A DNA stretch of 12,711 bases. Source: Campylobacterota bacterium. GTDB lineage: Bacteria > Campylobacterota > Campylobacteria > Campylobacterales > JAADDG01. The position numbers were made by a program, and so were the translations under genes. The stretch is from positions 1 to 12,711 of the forward strand of contig JAADDG010000141.1 of assembly GCA_013154075.1 (NCBI GenBank), written 5' to 3'. Shown one piece after another: positions 6,354 through 12,711 of the stretch. The notes beneath the pieces are model-generated. The model was not told the origin of the DNA, did not search any database, and worked only from the letters and a program-made list of their open reading frames with translations. How positions within the stretch are numbered: position 1 is the stretch's first letter; each line of letters opens with the position of its first letter.

Positions 6354-7316
6354 CTATTTTTTATCCAAAATATGATCTACGATCTTATATGCCTGATTCA
6401 AAGCCAAAGCTATCGAACCGCCGCTATCGAAAGCTATATCACCGGTAATAAATAGTCCTTTTATATTCGTTTCGTAATTTTCATTAAAAATAGGTCTGTT
6501 TTTCTCATCCAATTTTATAGAGCACTTTTTCAAAAACTCAACGGGCGTCGTGCCGCCTATCGCATAAATCACTCTATCGAACATTTCGCTCTCTTTGTTT
6601 TTGAAATTAACCTTTACTCTCCCCTCTCTATCTTCCAAACTCTCGATATCCATTCCAAGTTTTGCTCTAACTTTACCGCTATCAAAAGCTTTGTTTATAG
6701 CCTCAATATTTAAAGGATTCGCTTTTGTAATCCTATCTCTTCTATAATTTAAAGTAACGTCGTTTGAATCGCTAAGATCCAAAGCATACTCCAAAGCGGA
6801 ATTTCCTCCCCCTACAACCAAAATCTTCTCACCTTTGCCGCATTTATCGAGATTGAAATTTACAACCTTTTTCAAAGAAGGGGGGATCTTATAAGAAGGT
6901 TTATTAGGTTTACCCATCTTTCCTATCGCCACAATCACGTTTTTTGCCAAGAAAGGTTTGTTAAAACAGGAAGTATGAACTTCAAACAGATCTTTTTCCT
7001 CATCTTTTCGAACTTCCAAAACTTCGCAGTTAAATCTCGAATCTATTTTATGCTCCGAGAGAAGTTTGTCAAAGTAATTTAGCGTACTCTCTTTCGTTCC
7101 GTCGTTAAAGAGGATATTTCCGATAAGCTCTACTTTTCTTCCTTGCCAATCCTTATCGACTCTCTTTCTATCCTTATAAAACTTTCTTATGGTGCTTGAG
7201 TGATTTTCACTCTTTTCAAGAAGTAAAACCCTATCTATTCCCAACAGCTTGGCCTCTACGGCCGCTCCTATACCTCCCGGTCCTCCTCCTATAATGATAA
7301 TATCGTAGATATCCAT
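6354..7316 (-). CDS. fqrB: FAD/NAD(P)-dependent oxidoreductase, flavodoxin:quinone reductase (FqrB) type
   Basis: 320 residues from the ATG at 7316-7314, chosen because AAAGG lies 9 bases upstream; a TTG two codons earlier is too close to that site. The thioredoxin-reductase-like fold is clear: FAD-binding GGGPGG (10-15) after a hydrophobic strand, NAD(P)-binding GGGNSALEYA (169-178) followed by NYRR (190-193), which suits NADPH, and a C-terminal FITGD (289-293). The redox-active CxxC of thioredoxin reductase is absent. The motifs KFYKDRKR, VELIG and VAIGKMGKPNKP with YKIP match what I recall of Helicobacter HP1164 and Campylobacter Cj0559, described as FqrB. That enzyme passes electrons between reduced flavodoxin and NADPH in step with pyruvate oxidation. 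Divergent from proA, as I recall in Campylobacter. YpdA-type disulfide reductases are the main alternative. Confidence 0.8.
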   Translation of the reverse strand: MDIYDIIIIGGGPGGIGAAVEAKLLGIDRVLLLEKSENHSSTIRKFYKDRKRVDKDWQGRKVELIGNILFNDGTKESTLNYFDKLLSEHKIDSRFNCEVLEVRKDEEKDLFEVHTSCFNKPFLAKNVIVAIGKMGKPNKPSYKIPPSLKKVVNFNLDKCGKGEKILVVGGGNSALEYALDLSDSNDVTLNYRRDRITKANPLNIEAINKAFDSGKVRAKLGMDIESLEDREGRVKVNFKNKESEMFDRVIYAIGGTTPVEFLKKCSIKLDEKNRPIFNENYETNIKGLFITGDIAFDSGGSIALALNQAYKIVDHILDKK

Positions 7317-7348
7317 ATCCAAATACCTTTATATCATTTTCAATCAAA

Positions 7349-7360
7349 AATTGTACAATT
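7349..7360. promoter_or_regulatory. Perfect palindrome AATTGTACAATT in the fqrB/proA divergent promoter
   Basis: A 12-base perfect inverted repeat lies in the 70-base gap between the two divergent genes. It abuts or overlaps the -10 boxes on both strands. Its position and symmetry fit an operator for a dimeric regulator, but no regulator gene is present and the site may be chance in AT-rich DNA. Confidence 0.4.
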
Positions 7361-7363
7361 ATA
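7358..7363 (-). promoter_or_regulatory. -10 box of fqrB
   Basis: The minus strand reads TATAAT, a perfect -10 box, about 42 bases before the preferred ATG. The predicted start of transcription falls inside the palindrome at 7349-7360. No clear -35 box. Confidence 0.5.
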
Positions 7364-7367
7364 TAGT
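7362..7367 (+). promoter_or_regulatory. -10 box of proA
   Basis: TATAGT (5 of 6 to consensus), about 25 bases before the proA ATG. A leader of about 19 bases is predicted, holding the strong AAAGGAGG ribosome-binding site (7381-7388). TACAAT (7354-7359) is an alternative -10. Confidence 0.45.
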
Positions 7368-7392
7368 TTTTTAACCGCTAAAAGGAGGAAGT

Positions 7393-8628
7393 ATGGAAGA
7401 TTTTTTGAAAAAAACTAAAGAATCGAGCAAAATTTGCGCCACTTTAGAACCGAAACTAAAAAAGATTTTACTAAACGAGATGGCGGACGCCTTAGAAGAG
7501 CAAAAAGATTTAATTATTGAAAAAAATAAAATAGATCTTAAAAACGGAGAGGAAAACAACCTAAATAAAGCCCTGATGGATAGATTGCTTTTAAACGAAG
7601 ATAGAATAAAAGCCATGGCCAAATCCCTAAGAGAGATAGCCGCTTTGAAAGAACCGGTTGGAAGAGTGCTTGAGGGATGGACGGTAGATAGCGGCCTTAG
7701 AATAGAAAAAGTCTCCATTCCGATAGGCGTGATAGGAATCATTTATGAAAGCAGACCCAACGTAACGGCGGATGCGGCGGCTCTTTGCCTAAAAAGCGGA
7801 AACGTCTCCATACTAAAAGGCGGGAAAGAGGCTCAAGAGAGCAACCAAGTCATCGCAAAAATCTTGCAAGAGGTTTTAGAAAAACACAACCTTCCAAAAG
7901 AGATGATATCCCTTTTGCCAGATAGCTCCAGAGAAGCGGTAGCCAAACTTATAAAGATGGATAAATACGTAGATTTGATAATCCCAAGAGGGGGAGAAGC
8001 CCTAATAAAATATGTAAGCGAAAACTCCACCGTTCCGGTCGTAAAACACGACAAAGGCCTTTGCCACACCTACATCGATAAAGACGCCGATTTCGAAAAA
8101 GCGATAGCCATAGCAATAAACGCAAAAGTACAAAGACCCGGAGTTTGCAACGCTATGGAGACTCTTCTCGTACACGAAGAGATAGCGGCCGATATCTTGC
8201 CTATGCTTTTGTATGAATTCGATCAGTACGACACTCTTTTAAAGGGATGCAAAAAGACAAGAAGCATCATAGATATCGAGGAAGCTACAGAGGAGGATTT
8301 CGATACGGAATATCTCGATAATATTCTCTCAATAAAAGTTGTTGAAAATACAAAAGAGGCTATTGATCACATCTCAAAATACAGCTCGGGACACTCCGAG
8401 GCGATCATCACCGAAAACTACACCACAGCCGAGAAATTTCTAAACGAAGTGGACGCTGCGGCGGTTTACGTAAATGCAAGTACCAGATTTACCGACGGCG
8501 GAGAGTTCGGCTTTGGAGCTGAAGTGGGAATTAGCACCAACAAACTCCATGCAAGAGGCCCAATGGGAATAAACGATCTAACCACTTACAAATACAAAAT
8601 ATACGGCAAAGGCCAGATAAGAAAATGA
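7393..8628 (+). CDS. proA: Glutamate-5-semialdehyde dehydrogenase (gamma-glutamyl phosphate reductase)
   Basis: 411 residues, normal length for ProA. By family knowledge it reduces gamma-glutamyl phosphate with NADPH to glutamate-5-semialdehyde, the second step of proline synthesis, in the cytoplasm. Typical aldehyde-dehydrogenase-like blocks are present: PIGVIGIIYESRPNVTADAA (110-129), LKSGN (133-137), LKGGKEA (141-147), IIPRGG (196-201) and VKHDKGLCH (217-225). Also present are the catalytic cysteine at 252 in QRPGVCNAMET, and the ending TDGGEFGFGAEVGIST with KLHARGPMG. The ATG follows a near-perfect AAAGGAGG site with 4 bases spacing, suggesting strong translation. Its stop overlaps the ATG of the ABC ATPase gene (ATGA), so the two are coupled. 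Divergent from fqrB. ProB is not in the window. Confidence 0.97.
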   Translation: MEDFLKKTKESSKICATLEPKLKKILLNEMADALEEQKDLIIEKNKIDLKNGEENNLNKALMDRLLLNEDRIKAMAKSLREIAALKEPVGRVLEGWTVDSGLRIEKVSIPIGVIGIIYESRPNVTADAAALCLKSGNVSILKGGKEAQESNQVIAKILQEVLEKHNLPKEMISLLPDSSREAVAKLIKMDKYVDLIIPRGGEALIKYVSENSTVPVVKHDKGLCHTYIDKDADFEKAIAIAINAKVQRPGVCNAMETLLVHEEIAADILPMLLYEFDQYDTLLKGCKKTRSIIDIEEATEEDFDTEYLDNILSIKVVENTKEAIDHISKYSSGHSEAIITENYTTAEKFLNEVDAAAVYVNASTRFTDGGEFGFGAEVGISTNKLHARGPMGINDLTTYKYKIYGKGQIRK

Positions 8629-9194
8629 GAGTTTTAGAGATAAAAGATCTCACTTTCGGCTACTCTCCAAACCGCCTTTTATATGAAGATTTCAATCTAA
8701 GCATAAACAAAGGCGAGATAGTATCGATAGTAGGCCCAAGCGGTAGCGGAAAAAGTACGCTTTTGGAACTGATAACGGGAGAATTGAAACCTATCAAAGG
8801 GGAGATAAAAGCCAAAAAGTTCTCTCAAATATTCCAAGATCCTTACAGCTCTTTTCACCCTACATATACTATTATCGATCAGATAAAAGATGTAGCCGAT
8901 ATAGAGGGATTCGAAGATATCGCAAAAGATTTGAATCTCGATCCCTCTCTACTGAACAAAAGAGCTCATGAGCTAAGCGGAGGCCAGCTTCAAAGATGCT
9001 CCATCCTAAGAGCTCTTTTGATGAAACCGAGCCTCCTTTTAGCGGATGAGCCCACTTCCGCTCTTGATAACATCACTCAGCTTGACGTTATGAAACTGCT
9101 TGTAAAACTGCTTAATAGAGTGGGTATCCTTCTAATCACCCACGATCTCGATTTGGCCAAATGGTGCAGCAATAGAATAATCAAACTCAAATAA
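8625..9194 (+). CDS. ABC transporter ATP-binding protein, peptide/nickel (Dpp/Opp/Nik) type
   Basis: 189 residues. The ATP-binding motifs are complete: Walker A GPSGSGKST (37-45), Q-loop FQDP (70-73), signature LSGGQ (117-121), Walker B LLLADEPTSALD (137-148) and H-loop THD (172-174). FQDPYSSFHP and ADEPTSALD are typical of DppD/DppF/NikE-like ATPases. It is much shorter than usual members (roughly 250-330 residues): it ends just after the H-loop and lacks the C-terminal oligopeptide/dipeptide extension. No permease or binding protein lies nearby, so its partners must be elsewhere, or it is a solitary ATPase. The start overlaps the proA stop by 4 bases, so it is translated with proA. The 3' end overlaps the opposite-strand gene by 8 bases. 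The substrate is unknown. Confidence 0.88.
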   Translation: MRVLEIKDLTFGYSPNRLLYEDFNLSINKGEIVSIVGPSGSGKSTLLELITGELKPIKGEIKAKKFSQIFQDPYSSFHPTYTIIDQIKDVADIEGFEDIAKDLNLDPSLLNKRAHELSGGQLQRCSILRALLMKPSLLLADEPTSALDNITQLDVMKLLVKLLNRVGILLITHDLDLAKWCSNRIIKLK

Positions 9195-9591
9195 CGGGAG
9201 TCGCTATCTCCTTATTATACCTTCCTTTTACAATATCTTTGAGCCTATAGAGTAGTTCATGAGCGTTATCTCCATCTTCCGGATAACAGACGATACACTC
9301 CTCTTTCGGAATATCCAAAAAGTCTTGAAGCTCTTCCAAAAGCTTATAAGCTCCCTCATAATCGGTCAGAGGCAGAAAAATAATATGATTATTATCATAC
9401 TTTGTAATAATATCCGTAGTTCTTAAAATATTTCCCACAACTTCTTTAATACCCTTTTTATCGCACTCATCCGTTTTTAGAAAGATCAACGAAAACACAT
9501 CATCTTTATTCTTCTCAAACCTCTTAATCAAGGCTATATGATGCTCTATGAGATTAATTAGCTGTTCATAAGGAAAAGAGATACCTGCCAT
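9187..9591 (-). CDS. Small stand-alone degenerate GGDEF-like protein
   Basis: 134 residues; ATG at 9591-9589 with an AAAGGG site about 7 bases upstream. I see no close known family, but the residue pattern follows the second half of a GGDEF (nucleotidyl-cyclase-like) domain. VFSLIFLKTDE (32-42) stands where the first strand and metal-binding Asp would be. LRTTDIITKYDNNHIIFLPLTD (56-77) stands where LR..D...R.GGDEF..LL is expected, and YPEDGDNAHELLYRLKDIV (103-121) resembles the Y..DG.T.EELL..AD.AL ending. The GGDEF motif itself is replaced by DNNHI, so diguanylate cyclase activity is unlikely. No signal peptide or membrane segment; probably cytoplasmic. Such relics often act as binding or regulatory modules. 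It overlaps the ABC ATPase gene tail to tail by 8 bases and is divergent from cysS. The gene is well supported; the domain assignment is moderate. Confidence 0.7.
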   Translation of the reverse strand: MAGISFPYEQLINLIEHHIALIKRFEKNKDDVFSLIFLKTDECDKKGIKEVVGNILRTTDIITKYDNNHIIFLPLTDYEGAYKLLEELQDFLDIPKEECIVCYPEDGDNAHELLYRLKDIVKGRYNKEIATPVI

Positions 9592-9635
9592 AACAAAACC
9601 CTTTTTGTAAAATTCTACTCTAAATATCGGCCTTT

Positions 9636-9641
9636 TTTATA
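9636..9641 (-). promoter_or_regulatory. Possible -10 box of the degenerate GGDEF-like gene
   Basis: The minus strand reads TATAAA, about 45 bases before the ATG. It abuts the left arm of the inverted repeat at 9641-9675, so a protein bound there would compete with RNA polymerase. Confidence 0.35.
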
Positions 9642-9675
9642 AAAAGTAAAGAGAATTTTCCAAACTTTACTTTTT
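9641..9675. repeat. 11-base perfect inverted repeat between divergent promoters
   Basis: AAAAAGTAAAG (9641-9651) is the exact reverse complement of CTTTACTTTTT (9665-9675), with a 13-base loop. It lies upstream of both predicted transcription starts, so it would act as DNA (an operator) more than as an RNA hairpin. A weak AT-rich terminator for plus-strand transcripts is an alternative. Confidence 0.5.
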
Positions 9676-9693
9676 TTAGTTTCCAAACTTTGC
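9658..9693 (+). repeat. 13-base direct repeat upstream of cysS
   Basis: TTCCAAACTTTAC (9658-9670) and TTCCAAACTTTGC (9681-9693) match at 12 of 13 bases. They are offset by 23 bases, about two helical turns. The second copy ends on the TGC of the cysS extended -10 box; the first overlaps the right arm of the inverted repeat. Confidence 0.5.
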
Positions 9694-9699
9694 TATACT
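9691..9699 (+). promoter_or_regulatory. Extended -10 promoter of cysS
   Basis: TGCTATACT: a TGN extension with TATACT (5 of 6 to consensus), placing transcription start near 9706 and giving a leader of about 20 bases. The -35 position is only a T run. It shows that an in-frame TTG at 9690 is not the cysS start, since that codon lies in the promoter. Confidence 0.65.
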
Positions 9700-9725
9700 T
9701 CAAAAAAAAATTTAAGGTAGCGAAA

Positions 9726-11120
9726 ATGTTTATTTTCGATTCTGTAAAAAGAGAAAAAGTCAAATTCACTCCGATCAAAAACGACACGGTAAAAATCTAC
9801 GTATGCGGACCCACCGTATATGATGATGCGCATCTCGGACATGCAAGAAGCGCGGTAACTTTCGATCTTCTAAACAGAGTTCTAAGAGCTTTAAGATATA
9901 GAGTGATTTTTGTCAGAAACTATACAGATATAGACGACAAGATAATAAACAAAATGAAAGAGAGCAAAAAAAGTCTAAAAGAGATAACCGAATACTATAT
10001 AGAGAAATATGAAGAGGAGATGAAGGCTCTAAACGTTTTAGATCCCGACATAAAACCTAAAGCTACCGAAACGATAGAAGAAATAATAAAAATGATTCAA
10101 AATATAGCGGCAAACGGCTGCGCTTATACGATAGAAAAGGACGGAGTCTATTTCGATACCTCGAAAGATCCGCTATACCTATCCATATCTCACAAAGATC
10201 TAAGCGATTCTCAAAGCAGAATAGAAGAAAATCCCAACAAAAAGGATCCTAAAGATTTCGCTTTGTGGAAATTCTCAAAAGAGAACGAACCCTCTTTCCC
10301 CTCGCCTTTTGGAGAAGGAAGACCCGGATGGCACATAGAGTGTTCGGCGATGATCAAAAAACATCTCGCTTACGAAGATGAGTATCAAATAGATATTCAC
10401 GGAGGAGGAGCCGATCTTCTTTTCCCTCATCACGAAAACGAAGCGGCACAAACAAGATGCGCCTCTCACCAAAATTTAGCCAAATATTGGATGCACAACG
10501 GTTTTGTAAACATAAGAGGCGAAAAGATGAGTAAATCTTTGGGAAATAGTTTCTTTTTGAAAGATGCTTTGAAAATCTATCACGGAGAGATTATAAGATA
10601 CTATCTTCTATCGACTCACTACAGAGCCAATCTAAACTTTAACGAAGAGGATCTACTAAGCTCTAAAAAGAGGCTTGATAAACTCTATCGTCTAAAAAAG
10701 AGAATCTATAAAGTGAAAGTTTCATCCCCGAACAAAGAGTTCAAAGAGAAATTTCTAAATGCTTTAAAAGACGATCTTAATATCTCCAAAGCTTTGGCGA
10801 TTTTGGACGAAGAGATCAACAAAGCAAACGAAACTTTGGATAAAGAGCCCAAAAACAAAGCTTTCAAATCCCAAACGGCCGCAAATTTGAAATTCGTAGA
10901 GGAGGTTTTGGGTATAGGATATCAAGATGCGTACGAATATTTTCAAATGGGAGTAAGCGAAGAAGAAAAAAGAGAGATAGAAGAGCTGCTTGAAAAAAGA
11001 AGCGAAGCCAAAAAAAATAAAGATTTCAAAACGGCGGACGAAATAAGAGACAAACTCTTAAAACGAGGAATCAAAATAATGGATACCCCCGAAAAGACTC
11101 TTTGGGAAAAAGAGATCTGA
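9726..11120 (+). CDS. cysS: Cysteinyl-tRNA synthetase
   Basis: 464 residues, normal length. By family knowledge it charges tRNA-Cys with cysteine using ATP; class I, monomeric, cytoplasmic, zinc-dependent. It has CGPTVYDDAHLGHAR (27-41) with zinc ligand Cys27 and the HIGH-type HLGH (36-39), GWHIECSAM (201-209) with Cys206, FPHHENE (233-239) with the His and Glu zinc ligands, and KMSKS (267-271). The C-terminal part (about 305-464) fits the helical anticodon-binding DALR region and ends in a typical EIRDKLLKRGI segment. The ATG at 9726 is chosen because AAGG lies 8 bases upstream and the extended -10 box lies just before; an earlier in-frame TTG falls inside the promoter. It overlaps the msbA-like gene by one base (TGATG), so the two form an operon. 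Confidence 0.97.
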   Translation: MFIFDSVKREKVKFTPIKNDTVKIYVCGPTVYDDAHLGHARSAVTFDLLNRVLRALRYRVIFVRNYTDIDDKIINKMKESKKSLKEITEYYIEKYEEEMKALNVLDPDIKPKATETIEEIIKMIQNIAANGCAYTIEKDGVYFDTSKDPLYLSISHKDLSDSQSRIEENPNKKDPKDFALWKFSKENEPSFPSPFGEGRPGWHIECSAMIKKHLAYEDEYQIDIHGGGADLLFPHHENEAAQTRCASHQNLAKYWMHNGFVNIRGEKMSKSLGNSFFLKDALKIYHGEIIRYYLLSTHYRANLNFNEEDLLSSKKRLDKLYRLKKRIYKVKVSSPNKEFKEKFLNALKDDLNISKALAILDEEINKANETLDKEPKNKAFKSQTAANLKFVEEVLGIGYQDAYEYFQMGVSEEEKREIEELLEKRSEAKKNKDFKTADEIRDKLLKRGIKIMDTPEKTLWEKEI

Positions 11121-12711
11121 TGAAAAATCTAAAAATAATTTTACAAAGATTCTCCCCATATTTTAAGGATTATATAAAAGAGTTCTCCATTGCGATAGTG
11201 GGAATGATATTTGCAGCCGGAGGAAGTGCCGCTACGGCATATTTGATAAAACCGGTAATGGACAAAATATTTATCGAAAAAAACGAACAGCTTTTATATA
11301 TTTTGCCTTTTGCCGTAGTTTTGGTCTACTTTCTAAAGGGCGCCGGTAAATTTATACAAATTTACTACACCGCCTACATCGGTCAAGATATCGTAAGAAG
11401 AATCAGAAACAGAATGCTTGAGAATATCTTGAGTCTCGATCTTAGTTTCTTTCACAAATTTAGAAGCGGAGAGCTTATAAGCAGAAGTATAAACGATATA
11501 GAGAGAATAAGGGCCGTAGTATCGAGTATGATACCAGAAATGGCAAGAGAGGCTTTAACGATCATAGCTTTGATAGGATATGTAATATATTTGAGTCCCA
11601 AACTATCATTTTTCGCTTTGATCATTTTGCCTTTGGCGCTTTGGCCACTTTCCAAACTTGCAAAAAAGATGAAAAAAATCTCCCACAAATCTCAAGAAAA
11701 GATCTCCGATCTCACATCGAGATTAAGCGAAATTTTCAACAACATAGAGATTATCAAAGCAAACGCTGCAGAAAAATTCGAAATAGACAAATTCAAACAC
11801 GATAATGAAAAATACTTCTATTACAATCTAAAAGCGATCAAAACCAACGAGCTTGTAAGCCCTCTAATGGAGACGCTCGGAGCGGTAGCGGTAGCGGCCG
11901 TAATCATCGTAGGCGGAAGAGAAGTGATTTCGGATCAAATGAGCGTGGGAAGCTTTTTTTCTTTTACGGCGGCTTTATTTATGCTTTATACCCCGATAAA
12001 AAGGATTTCATCACTTTACAATAAAATGCAAGATGCGGTAGCGGCAAGCGAGAGAATATTTTATATAATCGATCAAATACCAAACATCAAATCGGGAAAT
12101 AAAAAGATAGATAAGATAAACGAAATAGCTTTCGATAACGTCTCATTGAAATACGAAGACAAAGAGGCGCTAAAAAATATAAATTTTAGCGTCAAAAAGG
12201 GAGAGAGCGTCGCACTGATAGGAGAAAGCGGAGGCGGCAAAAGCTCTATTGTGAATTTGATACTAAGATTTTACGATCCAAGCAGCGGTAAAATTACACT
12301 AAACGGAATCGATTTGAAAGAGTTTGATTTAAAAAGCTTGAGAGAAAAAATCTCGGTAGTAACCCAAAGAATCTATATCTTTAACGATACGATAGCCGCA
12401 AACGTTGCATATGGAGATAAAATAGACAAAGAGAGAGTGAAAAAAGCTCTCATAGAAGCGAGCGCTTGGGATTTTGTCAAAAATATGCCTCAAGGCATGG
12501 ATACCAAAATAAACGAATTTGGAACGAATCTCTCCGGAGGACAGAGACAAAGAATTGCGATAGCCAGAGCTATCTATAAAGATCCTGAAATCCTTATTTT
12601 GGATGAGGCCACAAGCGCTTTGGATAGAGAGAGCGAGCAAAATATCACAAAAGCTTTGGAAAACTTTAGAAAAGATAGAATAACTTTCATTATAGCTCAC
12701 CGATTCTCTAC
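11120..12711 (+). CDS. msbA: MsbA-like ABC exporter, permease fused to ATPase (3' end outside window)
   Basis: Open from ATG 11120 to the right edge: 530 residues visible, probably 40-60 missing. The half-transporter layout is clear. The transmembrane domain covers about 1-320, with hydrophobic segments near 22-44, 58-75, 143-180 (two) and 248-292 (two). The nucleotide-binding domain starts near 336, with Walker A GESGGGKSS (368-376), Q-loop VTQR (414-417), signature LSGGQRQR (471-478), Walker B ILILDEATSALD (491-502) and H-loop AHR (526-528). By family knowledge such homodimers flip lipid A core, lipooligosaccharide or other lipids across the inner membrane; drug exporters share the fold, so the substrate is inferred. 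The start overlaps the cysS stop by one base. I recall the cysS-msbA order in Campylobacter jejuni, which supports the name. Confidence 0.88.
   Translation, partial: MKNLKIILQRFSPYFKDYIKEFSIAIVGMIFAAGGSAATAYLIKPVMDKIFIEKNEQLLYILPFAVVLVYFLKGAGKFIQIYYTAYIGQDIVRRIRNRMLENILSLDLSFFHKFRSGELISRSINDIERIRAVVSSMIPEMAREALTIIALIGYVIYLSPKLSFFALIILPLALWPLSKLAKKMKKISHKSQEKISDLTSRLSEIFNNIEIIKANAAEKFEIDKFKHDNEKYFYYNLKAIKTNELVSPLMETLGAVAVAAVIIVGGREVISDQMSVGSFFSFTAALFMLYTPIKRISSLYNKMQDAVAASERIFYIIDQIPNIKSGNKKIDKINEIAFDNVSLKYEDKEALKNINFSVKKGESVALIGESGGGKSSIVNLILRFYDPSSGKITLNGIDLKEFDLKSLREKISVVTQRIYIFNDTIAANVAYGDKIDKERVKKALIEASAWDFVKNMPQGMDTKINEFGTNLSGGQRQRIAIARAIYKDPEILILDEATSALDRESEQNITKALENFRKDRITFIIAHRFS

Noticed and set aside
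7317..7322. TTG start two codons upstream for the FqrB-type reductase.
   Set aside because: The AAAGG site is only 3 bases from the TTG but 9 bases from the ATG, so the ATG is favoured.
7371..7742. Minus-strand open frame of 123 codons opposite the start of proA.
   Set aside because: It runs through the proA promoter and leader, is Ser/Phe-rich in the way antisense frames of Glu/Lys-rich genes are, and proA itself is certain.
9690..9725. A 12-codon N-terminal extension of CysS from a TTG codon.
   Set aside because: The TTG lies in the extended -10 box (TGCTATACT), and the ATG at 9726 has a well-placed AAGG site; the standard CysS N-terminus also begins there.
12329..12700. Minus-strand open frame of 123 codons opposite the msbA ATPase domain.
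   Set aside because: The plus strand encodes a complete set of ABC ATPase motifs here; the other frame is a shadow.

Overview
The window looks like chromosomal DNA from a Campylobacterota (epsilonproteobacterial) genome. It is AT-rich, with heavy use of AGA for arginine and ATA for isoleucine. Several products look typical of that group: a FqrB-type flavodoxin:quinone reductase beside proA, and cysS followed directly by an msbA-like exporter. I recall both pairings from Campylobacter, but this is memory and not a search. Promoters are of the kind expected there: good or extended -10 boxes with weak -35 boxes. I cannot name the genus. No tRNA, rRNA, CRISPR array, insertion sequence or phage gene was seen. 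Coding density is high and no gene-free stretch exceeds 300 bases. Both ends of the window cut genes.

Region 1 (1-2066, plus strand) is a tight run of three genes. They are the tail of a haem-binding-domain protein with a CxxCH motif, a membrane protein with an N-terminal PDC sensor-like domain and four membrane segments, and apaH (diadenosine tetraphosphatase). Region 2 (2063-7316, minus strand) holds four genes, transcribed right to left: fqrB, a small unknown four-helix membrane protein, a PPP-type metallophosphatase, and a 902-residue exported protein of unknown function. The last has a very acidic and then mixed-charge spacer and four C-terminal beta-rich repeats of about 83 residues. 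It overlaps apaH tail to tail by 4 bases, and both stop codons lie inside one hairpin.

Region 3 (7323-7392) is a compact divergent promoter between fqrB and proA, centred on a perfect 12-base palindrome. Region 4 (7393-9194, plus strand) is proA overlapped by a lone ABC ATPase of the peptide/nickel importer type with no permease nearby. A 134-residue stand-alone degenerate GGDEF-like protein follows on the minus strand, overlapping the ATPase end by 8 bases. Region 5 (9592-9725) is a second divergent promoter region, with an 11-base inverted repeat and a 13-base direct repeat. It feeds cysS and the downstream msbA-like ABC exporter, which runs off the right edge.

Most genes are housekeeping: proline synthesis, cysteine-tRNA charging, lipid or lipooligosaccharide export, electron transfer and Ap4A removal. 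The parts I could not assign to a known role, and which seem most worth attention, are the 902-residue repeat protein with its phosphatase neighbour, the PDC/four-helix membrane protein, the degenerate GGDEF protein and the unknown four-helix protein.
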